In this document: positions 6,976-16,002 of the stretch, piece by piece
Layout of the letters: the number at the start of each line of letters is the position of its first letter
Numbering within the stretch: the stretch's first letter is position 1
NCBI RefSeq assembly: GCF_024435355.1
Contig: NZ_JAMJWG010000008.1
Location: 248,001 to 312,000 of the forward strand
Length of the DNA: 64,000 nt
Source: Streptomyces odontomachi
GTDB taxonomy: Bacteria > Actinomycetota > Actinomycetes > Streptomycetales > Streptomycetaceae
Direction of reading: 5' to 3'
Program-made: the position numbers and the translations under genes
The notes under the pieces: generated by a model
The model's database searches: none
Seen by the model: only the letters and a program-made list of their open reading frames with translations
What the model was told of the DNA's origin: nothing

Positions 6976-9234
6976 ATGGACCTCGATACTCTCCGTTTCG
7001 CCAACTTCACCCTGCTCGACGAGGCTGTCAGCGACTGGTCGACGCTCGTGGACCATCTGAAGGACCTTGAGCACGACGCCGAAAACGGATTACACAAGGC
7101 CGCCAACAAGGCCAACTGGGCCGGGGCCAACGCCAAGGTCACCAGGGAGTTCATCGGGAAGACGGCGGGCGAGTTCACAGACGCCCACACACAGGCAAGG
7201 ACCCTTCACCGGATCCTGAGCGACACCCGTGATGAACTGAAGAAGTTCCACAAGGATCTTAACGACGCCATTGAGCGGGGCCTGAAGAAGAACCTGACGG
7301 TCGTGGACACGGGCGATGGCGGCTTCACCGTCACCATGAACGTCCATCCGGACCGCGCCGCCCAGGGGCACCAGGTGCCCGAGCATGAGGAAAGCGATGT
7401 CACCGCCCTACATGACGAAGTCCAGGGCATCCTCAGCAGGGCCACCGATAGTGACAACTCGGCCAAGAAGGTCCTCACCGCGATCGTCGACCAGAGCAGG
7501 CTCGGTTTCTCCGACGCGAACTACAAGGACCGGGACTCCGCTGCTGCCGCCATCAAGGCGGCCGATGATCTCGCCAGGCTGGCGAAGAAGAAGCCGGAAG
7601 ACCTGACACCCCAGGAGTTCGACCGTCTGAACGCGGGGCTGAAGAAATACCACAACGACCCTCTCTTCGCGGAACGATTCGCCACGGACCTCGGGCCAAA
7701 GAGGACGCTGGAGTTCTGGGCGGGGATCAGCGACCCCGCCGTGGCCCCAGACATCTCCCGCCAACGCCGCGATGACCTGGGCGAACTGCAAAAGAACCTG
7801 AGCATGACGCTCGCCACGGCCAGCCAGAGCGACACCGGCGCCATGACCGACTGGAAACACCGGATGACCGACCTCGGCGACCAGCCCGTCGGCAAACGGG
7901 CCGGCGTGCTCGGATTCCAGGTCATGAGCAACCTGATGCGCGCCGGTGACTACGACGACGATTTCCTGGCCGACTACGGCAAGAACCTCATGGCGGCGGA
8001 ACGGAAACACACGGAGAACGGGGAACACGTCGCCTGGCAACGGCTGGGACCCGACCCGTTCCTCAACCACATGAAAGGCGACTCGGGTTGGGACCCGATG
8101 ACCGGCTATCTGAAGGGCCTGTCCAACAGTCCTGCCGCCGCCACCGAATTCTTCAACGACGAATTCCTCCCGGCAGACAGCGACCACAAACACGCCGTGT
8201 CCAATTTCAAGTATCTCTTCGAGGATCGGCACTGGCCGCACGAGACCACCCTCGGCGGCGACGAGAGCAACGACGGCCGCAACACGCTCGCACGCGCGCT
8301 TGAGGCGGCCACCACGGGGCATCCAGCGGGCGAGCTGCCCACCGCCGACACACCGGCGCACAACGCCGACCAGGCCCACCTCATGTCGTCCATCATGGCC
8401 TCGGTGTCGAAGGATCCCAGCAGGCTGCTGGACCACAGCTATATGTCCGACAGCCTGGGGCAGATGGCGTCCGAGTACTTGCCGGACATCAACCGAAGCC
8501 TCACTGACGACGCCGGGTCGGACGACATCAAGAAACTCTTCCCGATCGACGGCTCACCGGCACATCCCAGCCATACTGATGTCACCCGGTTCCTCGTTGC
8601 CGTCGGCCAGGACCCGAAGGCGTACAGCGCGATCAGCGTTGGCCAGCAGGACTACATGGCCCGGCTCCTGGACCACCATCTGAACCCGGATCTTCCGGCG
8701 GATCAGCGGTACCCCGGCTCCCCCGAGGACACCATCAAGGCCATTACCAGGCAGTCCGCGGAGATCGGTGGCACCCTCGCGATCGGGGAACAGCAGGCCC
8801 TCCTCCAACAGGGCGCCGACAAGGACTCCGAGTTCGCCTACCACATGAGCCAGCGCAAGAACCTCGTCTCGGGGATAGCCGGCACCGCCATCGGCATGGG
8901 CACCGCCCTGATCCCCACACCGGTGGTGAGCGCCGGGGCGAGCGGCGTCGCGGGCACGGTCAGCAGCATGGTTATTGAGGCGATGTTCAAGGACAAGGAG
9001 GGGAGTGCGCTGGCGGACAGTGCCCATGACGCGGGCGTGCTCTGGGGTGAGTCCAAGACGGCGCACACCGCCCTCAACAGGACCGCGGTCACCAAGGCAG
9101 CGGAGGCATACGGCCTGGACTACGCAGACCAAATCGGAGATTGGACCCGCGACGCCACCAAGGACGGGTTCGACGACGCGTCCAGCAACGCCCGGCGCAT
9201 GGCCCTGGACATGGACATCGAGATCCCGGACTGA
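6976..9234 (+). CDS. Large LXG/DUF6571-like protein, candidate ESX-associated substrate
   Basis: A 752-residue protein with no signal peptide. Residues 1-120 are helical and coiled (TLLDEAVSDWSTLVDHLKDL, then KANWAGANAKVTREFIG with a WAG turn), which resembles the WXG/LXG targeting domain of type VII substrates. The central part resembles the DUF6571-type proteins common in Streptomyces; that family name is from memory. A Gly/Ala-rich hydrophobic stretch at about 640-675 could insert in a membrane. The C-terminus (about 690-752) has no toxin motif that I recognise. It lies between the small helical protein and a lipoprotein, suggesting one transport or surface module. No immunity-like gene or secretion ATPase is nearby. 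Confidence 0.6.
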   Translation: MDLDTLRFANFTLLDEAVSDWSTLVDHLKDLEHDAENGLHKAANKANWAGANAKVTREFIGKTAGEFTDAHTQARTLHRILSDTRDELKKFHKDLNDAIERGLKKNLTVVDTGDGGFTVTMNVHPDRAAQGHQVPEHEESDVTALHDEVQGILSRATDSDNSAKKVLTAIVDQSRLGFSDANYKDRDSAAAAIKAADDLARLAKKKPEDLTPQEFDRLNAGLKKYHNDPLFAERFATDLGPKRTLEFWAGISDPAVAPDISRQRRDDLGELQKNLSMTLATASQSDTGAMTDWKHRMTDLGDQPVGKRAGVLGFQVMSNLMRAGDYDDDFLADYGKNLMAAERKHTENGEHVAWQRLGPDPFLNHMKGDSGWDPMTGYLKGLSNSPAAATEFFNDEFLPADSDHKHAVSNFKYLFEDRHWPHETTLGGDESNDGRNTLARALEAATTGHPAGELPTADTPAHNADQAHLMSSIMASVSKDPSRLLDHSYMSDSLGQMASEYLPDINRSLTDDAGSDDIKKLFPIDGSPAHPSHTDVTRFLVAVGQDPKAYSAISVGQQDYMARLLDHHLNPDLPADQRYPGSPEDTIKAITRQSAEIGGTLAIGEQQALLQQGADKDSEFAYHMSQRKNLVSGIAGTAIGMGTALIPTPVVSAGASGVAGTVSSMVIEAMFKDKEGSALADSAHDAGVLWGESKTAHTALNRTAVTKAAEAYGLDYADQIGDWTRDATKDGFDDASSNARRMALDMDIEIPD

Positions 9235-9281
9235 CCTGCGACAGCGCGCCACCGACTCCCCTCACACCCATGAAGGTGCTC

Positions 9282-9845
9282 ATGACTTTGCAATTCGGCC
9301 CCGCCCGGCGCGGGTCCACCCGCGCTCTCCTGCCAGCCGTCGCGATCCTGGTCGCGCTCACCGGCTGTTCCTCGAAGAAGGAGCGTGCCTACGCCTTGCC
9401 GGACAAGCTGTGCGGAACGCCCGTCGCCCCCGCGACCCTGGCTCCGCTCCTGCCTGCCGGCGACAAGCTCACCCAGGGCAAGAATCCCGGTTCCGAGGAA
9501 GAGCGATGCTCGGTGCACGTCGACGGCAAGTCGGCGATGTATACCGGAGCCTTGTGGGAAGGCGTCGACGACACCCCCCGTCGGGTCGCCAGGTGGGAAC
9601 AAGGCGTGGATCCACTGGACACCCCCGAAGGCAACGACATCATCCACGGCCCCACAGGCGCCGTGGCACGAGTCGCTGGGTGCCCTGCGGCCAAGAAGGG
9701 CGACGTGATGTACGTGTCCATGCGGCTGGTCGAGGGCGAGGGGGTAAAGCTGCGCGAGGTGGACGAGAAGTACACCCTCGCGTTCATCCGCTCCTACGCC
9801 AAGGGCATACGGCAGACGGAACGCTGTGCGGGAAAGCACCAGTAA
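9282..9845 (+). CDS. Putative lipoprotein
   Basis: A 187-residue secreted lipoprotein. An N-terminal hydrophobic segment (ALLPAVAILVALTGC) ends in a lipobox with the acylated Cys near residue 29. The rest contains several further Cys and no domain I recognise. The ATG at 9282 is chosen for AAGGTG six bases upstream; an ATG at 9270 is in frame. It lies 47 bases after the large LXG-like gene and is probably co-transcribed, so it may hold that system at the outer membrane face. Function unknown. Confidence 0.75.
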   Translation: MTLQFGPARRGSTRALLPAVAILVALTGCSSKKERAYALPDKLCGTPVAPATLAPLLPAGDKLTQGKNPGSEEERCSVHVDGKSAMYTGALWEGVDDTPRRVARWEQGVDPLDTPEGNDIIHGPTGAVARVAGCPAAKKGDVMYVSMRLVEGEGVKLREVDEKYTLAFIRSYAKGIRQTERCAGKHQ

Positions 9846-10023
9846 TGCGCTGTTTCCGGTCCGCTTCTTGGCGGCCATCCCGATGTGGCGGTGAAGGCCC
9901 CGAGGCCAGCCGGGGTGAGGGGACAGCCGCCGTCAGGCGCCGCTACCGGGGACGGCCCAGGATGGCGTCCTGGACGCCGAGGAACTGGTAGACCATGTGC
10001 GCCGCCGTGCGGTGCGGCCTTCC

Positions 10024-10035
10024 TGCACAATGGCC
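10024..10035 (+). promoter_or_regulatory. Conserved upstream element of kinase 1
   Basis: The 12-mer TGCACAATGGCC lies 50 bases before the GTG start and occurs again, identically, 49 bases before the start of the paralogous kinase at 13769. It may be a -10 region (CACAAT) or a shared operator. Confidence 0.45.
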
Positions 10036-10073
10036 GTTGCCACAGGGGTCGTTGGCCGCGGCGAGGGGGCAGT

Positions 10074-12014
10074 GTGCAGGCGGGTGAGCAGATCGCCGGG
10101 AGGTACCGGCTGGATGCGCGGCTCGGGCGCGGCGGCATGGGCGAGGTGTGGCAGGGGTTCGACACCGAACTTGCCCGTCCGGTCGCGCTGAAGGTGCTGC
10201 TGGAGGCCGTGGCGACCGCCGACGAGGCGATGCGGCGGTTCCGGCGTGAGGCGTCGATCGGTGCGCGGCTGGCGCACCCGGGGATCACCGCGGTGCACGA
10301 CATCGGGCACCACGACGGGCGGATGTTCCTCGTGATGGAGCTGCTGGAGGGCGAGGACCTCGCACGGCTCCTGAAACGGTCACCGAAGGGCCTTGCGGTG
10401 TCCGAAGCGCTCGATCTCGGTGCGCAGGCGGCGGAGGTGCTGGCCGCCGCGCATGCCGGAAAGGTGATTCACCGTGATCTCAAACCCGCCAACCTCTTCC
10501 TGCTGACCGACGGCCGCCTGAAGATCTGTGACTTCGGGATCGCCCGCACCGCGGAGACGGCGGAAGCGCTGACGATCACCGGTCACCCGCTCGGCTCCCC
10601 GCCCTTCATGGCGCCCGAGCAGTGGCGAGGCGAGCACGTCGACGCCGGATGCGACGTGTACGCCCTGGGGTGCGTGCTGTTCGCGCTGCTCACCGGGGAG
10701 CCGCCGTTCGCCGGGGGTGGGGGTGCGTGGGCGTTGATGCGGCGGCACCTGGAGGAGGCCCCGCCGGACCCGCGCTCGGTCAGGCCGTACGTCCCGGCCT
10801 GCGTCGCAGAGCTGGTGGCCGAACTGCTGGCCAAGGACCCGGCGGACCGCCCGGGCGCCGCCCGCACCGCCGAGCGACTGCGTGAGTTGCACGACCTGCA
10901 CGCCCCCTCGACGGACACGGCACCACCGCCCGTCGCCGCGTCCACCGCGCACCCGCACCCGCTCCCGCTCCCGCTCTCGGCGGACGGGCCGCCGACGGAC
11001 CGGCCGCCCGCATCGCCCCGGCCACGCCGTCGAAACCTCCTCCTCGGAGGAATCGGCCTCGGACTGGCCGGGGCGTCGGCCGGCGTCGCCCTGCTGTGGA
11101 AGGGCACGGACGGCTCGCCTCCGCCGAGGCCGCAGGGACGGTCCTGGTTCACGCTTCGAGGGCTGCGGGGAGACGCGCTCGCGGTCGCGTTCAGCTCCGA
11201 CGGAAATACGATCCTGACGGGCGAAAGGACAGGAGACGTCGAGAAGTGGGACCTCACCGAACGTGATCCCATGAACAGCTTCAGAGGCGACATCGCCCCT
11301 GACGTGGTGGCGTTCAGTCCTGATGGGAGCGCTGTCGCCGCCGCCGGCCACGGCTCGCGCGTCCGCCTGTGGGACTCCTCGGAGTTACCGGATGACGACT
11401 CCTTTCTCATCGACTCCCTCTCCACCACACAGACGCTGGCGTTCAGTCCTGACGGCAGAACCCTCGCCACCGGCGGCGAGGATCATGTCGAGCTGTGGGA
11501 CGTGGGGTCACGCCGGAAGAGGGTCACTCTCACCGACGATGCCGTAAGCGCCTCCGCTCTGGCGTTCAGCCCCGACGGAAAGCTTCTCGCCACCACCGAC
11601 GGAGGGCACGTCCTCCTGTGGAGCGTCACCCGGGGCCAGCGCACAGCCGACATCGCCCACAAAGGGCCTGTCACGATGATGGCGTTCAGTCCCCGAGGAA
11701 CCCTCCTGGCCGTCGTCGACGGCAGCATCCAAGGCACCATCCAACTGTGGGACACCGCCACCCGGAGGCACCTCGCCACGCTCAGGGGCGGCCCGTCCTG
11801 GACATGCTCCGTCGTCTTCAGCCCAAACGGCAGCACCCTCGCCACCGGCCACCAGGACGGCTCCGTCAAGCTGTGGAACATGGCCCGCCGAGCGAGCACC
11901 GACGTCCTCACCGGCCACGTCGCGCCCGTGAACACGGTGGCGTTCAGCCCCGACGGCAAGGTGCTCGCCAGCGCGGGTGACGACAACACGGTCCACCTGT
12001 GGAAGATCACCTGA
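10074..12014 (+). CDS. Membrane Ser/Thr protein kinase with extracellular WD40 propeller
   Basis: A Hanks-type kinase of 646 residues. The kinase domain (about 9-265) has GRGGMGEVW, VALKVLL, HRDLKPANL, CDFGIA and APEQW motifs, so it should be active. A Pro-rich linker follows, then one membrane helix near 322-342, and then seven WD40 repeats (about 356-646) with repeating AFSPDG...LATG...LW signatures, enough for one seven-bladed propeller outside the cell. The GTG start at 10074 has GAGGGGG upstream. A close paralogue lies at 13769, and two secreted fibronectin-III proteins sit between the two kinases on the opposite strand. The propeller is likely the sensor; the ligand is unknown. Confidence 0.92.
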   Translation: MQAGEQIAGRYRLDARLGRGGMGEVWQGFDTELARPVALKVLLEAVATADEAMRRFRREASIGARLAHPGITAVHDIGHHDGRMFLVMELLEGEDLARLLKRSPKGLAVSEALDLGAQAAEVLAAAHAGKVIHRDLKPANLFLLTDGRLKICDFGIARTAETAEALTITGHPLGSPPFMAPEQWRGEHVDAGCDVYALGCVLFALLTGEPPFAGGGGAWALMRRHLEEAPPDPRSVRPYVPACVAELVAELLAKDPADRPGAARTAERLRELHDLHAPSTDTAPPPVAASTAHPHPLPLPLSADGPPTDRPPASPRPRRRNLLLGGIGLGLAGASAGVALLWKGTDGSPPPRPQGRSWFTLRGLRGDALAVAFSSDGNTILTGERTGDVEKWDLTERDPMNSFRGDIAPDVVAFSPDGSAVAAAGHGSRVRLWDSSELPDDDSFLIDSLSTTQTLAFSPDGRTLATGGEDHVELWDVGSRRKRVTLTDDAVSASALAFSPDGKLLATTDGGHVLLWSVTRGQRTADIAHKGPVTMMAFSPRGTLLAVVDGSIQGTIQLWDTATRRHLATLRGGPSWTCSVVFSPNGSTLATGHQDGSVKLWNMARRASTDVLTGHVAPVNTVAFSPDGKVLASAGDDNTVHLWKIT

Positions 12015-12015
12015 G

Positions 12016-12049
12016 CCCCCGGCACGGCGTGCAGGCGCCGTGCCGGGGG
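12016..12049. terminator. Bidirectional hairpin between kinase 1 and the FN3 gene
   Basis: A 12-base perfect stem pairs 12016-12027 with 12038-12049 around a 10-base loop. It lies between two convergent genes. It shares a 32-base core with the hairpin at 6226-6263, differing at two positions. Confidence 0.8.
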
Positions 12050-12070
12050 TTTCCGCATGTGAGGGGAGGG

Positions 12071-12748
12071 TCAGCCGGTGAAGTCGACCGTGATCGGCTC
12101 GCTGTACCCGGAGTCGTTGTCCCATGCGTCCCGGGCGCGCACCGCGATGGTGTACGTCCCCGGGCTGACGCCGCAGACCGGGTCGAACTGGAGCGAGGAG
12201 ACGCCGTAGCTCGTCCCGCCGATGTAGCTCCGCGGGCTGCACGGCACCCCGCTGAGGAAGTACTGGACGTCGGACTCGTCGTCGGACGCGTCCCAGGCCA
12301 CCGTGAAGCCGGAGCTGTCCTGCCGCACCACGTGCAGGTTGGTCGGGGCGGACGGCGGGGTGTTGTCGCCGGGCGCGAACGTGCCCGTCACGGGGGCGCT
12401 GTCCGCGGTCTGGCTGCCGTCGTAGGCCCGCACGAAGAACGTGTGCGTACTGCCGGGGATCAGCCCGACGGCCCTGTTGAACTGGACGTCGTACTCCGTG
12501 GCGGCCTGACCGTAGGTCAGCGGCGTCGGGTTGTCGTCCAGGTAGACCTGGTAGGACGCGTTCTTGTCCGCTGACGGGTCCCACTTCAGCAGGATGTCCG
12601 AGTCCGTGGCGCCGACCACGTGCAGGTTGGTCGGCGGCATGAGGGATGAGGCGTCGGCCGGCGAGGTTCCGGCCATCGCCGCGGGGGCGGCCAGGGCCAG
12701 GGAAGCCAGTACCGCCGCGGACGTCGCTGCCGCTCTGAGTCTCTTCAT
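12071..12748 (-). CDS. Secreted protein with two fibronectin type III domains
   Basis: A 225-residue exported protein. The signal peptide is MKRLRAAATSAAVLASL...AMAG (cleavage near 26). Two fibronectin-III-like domains follow, about 38-125 and 133-225, each starting PPTNLHVV or APTNLHVV with the usual Trp and Tyr positions (LLKWD, FTVAWD). Two Cys in the second domain may form a disulphide. The ATG has GGAGAG upstream. It is probably second in an operon behind the gene at 12832-13560 (83-base gap). FN3 modules usually bind proteins or polysaccharides. The location between two WD40 sensor kinases suggests a ligand or cell-wall partner, but that is inference. Confidence 0.85.
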   Translation of the reverse strand: MKRLRAAATSAAVLASLALAAPAAMAGTSPADASSLMPPTNLHVVGATDSDILLKWDPSADKNASYQVYLDDNPTPLTYGQAATEYDVQFNRAVGLIPGSTHTFFVRAYDGSQTADSAPVTGTFAPGDNTPPSAPTNLHVVRQDSSGFTVAWDASDDESDVQYFLSGVPCSPRSYIGGTSYGVSSLQFDPVCGVSPGTYTIAVRARDAWDNDSGYSEPITVDFTG

Positions 12749-12831
12749 GGAGCTCTCCGTATGTGGTGTGGCCCGGGTCGCCCCCTGCGTCCAGCAGGAC
12801 GTAGGGGACGACCTAGGGGCAGGTCGAGAGG

Positions 12832-13560
12832 TCAGCCCGCGGTGACCGTCACCGGGGTGCCGGCCGCCGAGGAGTTCATGCCGGTGTAGTCCGTGGCCAC
12901 GACGGTGACCTTGGAGCCCACGCCGAAGGCGGTCGGGTCCACGGGGTCGTCGTCGCTGATCGGCAGGGTCGCGGTCGTCGCGTCCCTGACCCCCTGGAAC
13001 ACCTTGTACGGCTTGCCGTTGACGGCGAACGTGTACCAGAGCTCGCCGGACACCTCGTCGGTGTGCGACTGCGTCCAGGTGAGCGTGACCTGGTCGCCCT
13101 TGATGACCGCGCTCTGCATCTCGGGTGTCGGCGTCAGCGTCACCGGAGCGACGGCTTTCAGGGTGTTGCTGGGCGCCGACACGTTGCCCGCGCTGTCGAC
13201 GGCGGCGACGGAGTACGTCTCGTTGCCGGTCAGCCCCGTGGATGCGACGGCGACGAACGCCTTGTCCTCGGGGTCCGTCGACCCGGGATTGAAGTTCACG
13301 GGCTGTTTCACGACTCGTCCGTCGGCGATGAACTCGTAGCCCGCGACACCCTGCGACGGCGACGGCTTCCAGATCACGATCATGTTGTCACCGTTCCTGG
13401 TGACGCTGGTCAGCGTGGGCGGCGCCAGGGTGGAGGCCTGGGCCTGCGCCTGCGCCGTGACTCCGGTGGCGGCCGTGGCACCGGGCGTCACCGCCAGCAG
13501 CGCGCCGAAGGCCAGCAGGGCCCCTCCCAGCGCCGTGGTGACACGTCGTGTCGACTTCAT
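12832..13560 (-). CDS. Secreted fibronectin type III-like protein
   Basis: A 242-residue exported protein. The signal peptide is MKSTRRVTTALGGALLAFGALLA...ATAA, and two FN3-like beta-sandwich domains follow (about 45-135 and 140-240; LAPPTLTSVTRNGDNMIVIW and QVTLTWTQSHTDEV). The ATG at 13560 has AAGGAG 7-12 bases upstream; the frame is open further, but that part is antisense to the kinase. It is divergent from kinase 2 (start at 13769) and heads the short operon with the gene at 12071-12748. It is a diverged relative of that neighbour in size and architecture. Function unknown. Confidence 0.85.
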   Translation of the reverse strand: MKSTRRVTTALGGALLAFGALLAVTPGATAATGVTAQAQAQASTLAPPTLTSVTRNGDNMIVIWKPSPSQGVAGYEFIADGRVVKQPVNFNPGSTDPEDKAFVAVASTGLTGNETYSVAAVDSAGNVSAPSNTLKAVAPVTLTPTPEMQSAVIKGDQVTLTWTQSHTDEVSGELWYTFAVNGKPYKVFQGVRDATTATLPISDDDPVDPTAFGVGSKVTVVATDYTGMNSSAAGTPVTVTAG

Positions 13561-13719
13561 GTTGCTCCTTGACCTGATGAAAGACCTGTTTCGAGTGGTG
13601 CAGAGTGTGAGTTGGACGGCCGTCAACTGACTCCATGCAGCAGTACGCACGGCGGCCTCTGACGGCTCATCGGAAACTTCCGGCGATCGTCGCCGCAGCG
13701 CGGTCGGCGCCCGGCATGC

Positions 13720-13731
13720 TGCACAATGGCC
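13720..13731 (+). promoter_or_regulatory. Conserved upstream element of kinase 2
   Basis: TGCACAATGGCC, identical to the element before kinase 1 and at the same distance (49 bases) from the GTG start. The similarity continues for about ten bases downstream (G-TGCCAC). Confidence 0.45.
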
Positions 13732-13768
13732 GGTGCCACGCGGGCAGTTGACCGGGCAGGGGGGCAAT

Positions 13769-15931
13769 GTGCGAGCGGGAGAGCTGATCGCCGGGAGGTA
13801 CCGGCTGGGCGTGCGGCTCGGACACGGCGGCATGGGCGAGGTGTGGAAGGGGTTCGACACCGAGCTGGAGCGCCCGGTGGCGTTGAAGGTGCTGCTGGAG
13901 TTCCACGCCGCCGAGGAACCGCTGCGACGGTTCCGGCGCGAGGCGTCGATCGGTGCCCGGCTCCAGCACCCCGGGTTCACGGTGGTGCACGACATCGGGC
14001 GCCACGACGGCCGGATGTTCCTGGTGATGGAGCTGCTGGAGGGCGAGGACCTCGCGGAACTGCTGGCCCGCTCACCGGACGGTCTCCCGGTCCCCGAGGC
14101 GCTCGACCTCGGCGTGCAGATGGCCGAGGCGCTCGCCGTCGCGCACGCCGGGAGCGTGGTGCACCGTGACCTCAAGCCCGCCAACCTCTTCCTCCTGACC
14201 GACGGTCGGTTGAAGATCTGCGACTTCGGAATCGCTCGCACCGCGGAGGCGACGGAGGGCCTGACCGTCACCGGCCGCCCGTTCGGCTCACCGCCCTACA
14301 TGGCGCCCGAGCAGTGGCGCGGCGAGCACGTCGACGCCCGCTGCGACCTGTATGCGCTGGGGTGCGTGCTGTACGCGCTGCTGACCGGCGACCCGCCCTT
14401 CCCCTCCACGGGGCAGCCGTGGGCGCTGATGCTCCGGCATCTGGAGGAGATCCCGCCGGGCCTGCGTTCGGTCAGGGCCGAGGTGCCCGTCGGGGTCGCG
14501 GAGCTGGTGGCCGGCCTGCTGGCCAAGGACCCGGCGGACCGCCCGGACGCCGCCACCGTCGCCCGGTGCCTGCGCGCCCTGCGCGACCGGCCCGCAGAGG
14601 CGGACGACGGATCCACGGCGCCCGCGGACGCCCCGGTTACGGGCACCCCCGCTACGGGCACCCCGGCTACGGGCACCCCCGCTACGGGCACCCCGGCTAC
14701 GGACGATCCGTCCGCGACCGCCCCCACAACGAACGCCCCCACAACGAACGGGCCTGCGTCCGAGCCAACCGTCACCGCACATCCCTCGCCCAAGGAGGCC
14801 CCCAGGCCACCCGCGCCGTCCGAGTCGTCCGAGTCGTCCGGGTCGTCGGAGCCGCCCGGGCCGCCCGAGCCGCCCGAGCCGCCCGGGCCAGCTGAGTCCG
14901 CGTCACGCGGGCCGCGCCGTCGCGGTGTCATCCTCGGGGGCCTGGCCGGTGTGCTCGCCGTGGCGTCCGGCGGGACGTACCTGGCGCTGGAGCTGACGGA
15001 CGGCGCAAACGGCGCGGCTACCCGCGGGCAGCACTGGTTCACGCTCGGCGGCTTCCGGGGCTACGTGAACACGCTGGCCTTCAGCCCCGACGGCAGGACC
15101 CTCGCCACCGGCAGCGGCGACAGGGCCGTCCGGCTGTGGCACATCGACTCACGCCGCAGCACCACCGCCTTCCGCACCTTCACCCATCACACCAAGGACG
15201 TGGAGGCGGTGGCGTTCAGCGCCGACGGCAAGTCCCTCGCCAGTGGCGGCCTCGATGACTTCATCCAGGTGTGGGACCCCGCGAAATGGCCCGAGAGCGG
15301 CGGCCGTCTCCCCGCCCACGGCGGCGCCACGTACGCGTTGGCCTTCAGCCCCGACAGCACGACCCTGGCCACCGGCCATCAGGACGGCGCCGTCCAGCTG
15401 TGGCACCCCGCCTCCGAACCGAGCAGCGCCGACGTCATCACCGCCCATCAACGATCGGTGCTGTCGGTGGCGTTCAGCCCCGACGGCAAGGTGGTCGCCA
15501 GTGCCGGCGCCGACGGTACCGTCCGGCTGTGGAACGCCACCAAGCTCCGGGTCATCGCCACGCTCAGCAGTACCGGCGGCGACGCCACCACGGGCATGTA
15601 CACCGTGGCGTTCCGTCCGCACGGCGCCATGGTCGCCGGCGTCGACGGCGCTGTCGAACTGTGGGACGCCGACGCCCCGCACAAGCGTGTCGCCACCCTC
15701 AGCAGCGACCATTTCACCGTGAACACGCTGGCGTTCAGCCCCGACGGCAGGACCCTCGCCACCGGCCACCAGGACGGCTCCCTCCGGCTGTGGTACGTCT
15801 CCGGTCGGCAGCTCACCGCCACCCTCACCGGCCACAAGGGATTCGTGAACGCGGTGGCGTTCAGCCCCGACGGGAAGGTGCTCGCCAGCGGCAGCACCGA
15901 CAACACCGTCCGGCTGTGGCAGGTCTCCTGA
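13769..15931 (+). CDS. Membrane Ser/Thr protein kinase with extracellular WD40 propeller (paralogue)
   Basis: A 720-residue paralogue of the kinase at 10074. The kinase domain (about 9-265) carries GHGGMGEVW, VALKVLL, HRDLKPANL, CDFGIA and APEQW. The linker (about 280-385) is long and repetitive: a 15-bp DNA repeat gives TGTPA units at about 14640-14700, followed by Ser/Glu/Pro runs. One membrane helix (about 390-412) precedes seven WD40 repeats. The GTG at 13769 matches the kinase 1 start (VRAGELIAGRYRL against VQAGEQIAGRYRL). Kinase and propeller align along their whole length with kinase 1, so this is a tandem duplication, with the linker as the main diverged part. Confidence 0.92.
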   Translation: MRAGELIAGRYRLGVRLGHGGMGEVWKGFDTELERPVALKVLLEFHAAEEPLRRFRREASIGARLQHPGFTVVHDIGRHDGRMFLVMELLEGEDLAELLARSPDGLPVPEALDLGVQMAEALAVAHAGSVVHRDLKPANLFLLTDGRLKICDFGIARTAEATEGLTVTGRPFGSPPYMAPEQWRGEHVDARCDLYALGCVLYALLTGDPPFPSTGQPWALMLRHLEEIPPGLRSVRAEVPVGVAELVAGLLAKDPADRPDAATVARCLRALRDRPAEADDGSTAPADAPVTGTPATGTPATGTPATGTPATDDPSATAPTTNAPTTNGPASEPTVTAHPSPKEAPRPPAPSESSESSGSSEPPGPPEPPEPPGPAESASRGPRRRGVILGGLAGVLAVASGGTYLALELTDGANGAATRGQHWFTLGGFRGYVNTLAFSPDGRTLATGSGDRAVRLWHIDSRRSTTAFRTFTHHTKDVEAVAFSADGKSLASGGLDDFIQVWDPAKWPESGGRLPAHGGATYALAFSPDSTTLATGHQDGAVQLWHPASEPSSADVITAHQRSVLSVAFSPDGKVVASAGADGTVRLWNATKLRVIATLSSTGGDATTGMYTVAFRPHGAMVAGVDGAVELWDADAPHKRVATLSSDHFTVNTLAFSPDGRTLATGHQDGSLRLWYVSGRQLTATLTGHKGFVNAVAFSPDGKVLASGSTDNTVRLWQVS
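14636..14705 (+). repeat. 15-bp tandem repeat in kinase linker
   Basis: About four and a half in-frame copies of a GCTACGGGCACCCCC-type unit, encoding TGTPA pentapeptides in the juxtamembrane linker of kinase 2. Confidence 0.75.
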
Positions 15932-16002
15932 CGCCACAGCCGAGGCGATGCCGCCGCGCTCTGGGCCGCGGCTCCGGTTCACCCAGGTGCCGCGGCCCGA
16001 CC

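Noticed and set aside
4552..7074. 840-codon open frame on the minus strand
   Set aside because: It lies opposite the pectate lyase and ESX-like genes, its translation is Val/Arg/Asp-rich shadow sequence, and it has no ribosome site.
6976..9234. Polymorphic toxin with C-terminal nuclease domain
   Set aside because: The last 60 residues contain no nuclease, deaminase or ADP-ribosyltransferase motif and no immunity gene follows; only an LXG-like N-terminus supports the idea.
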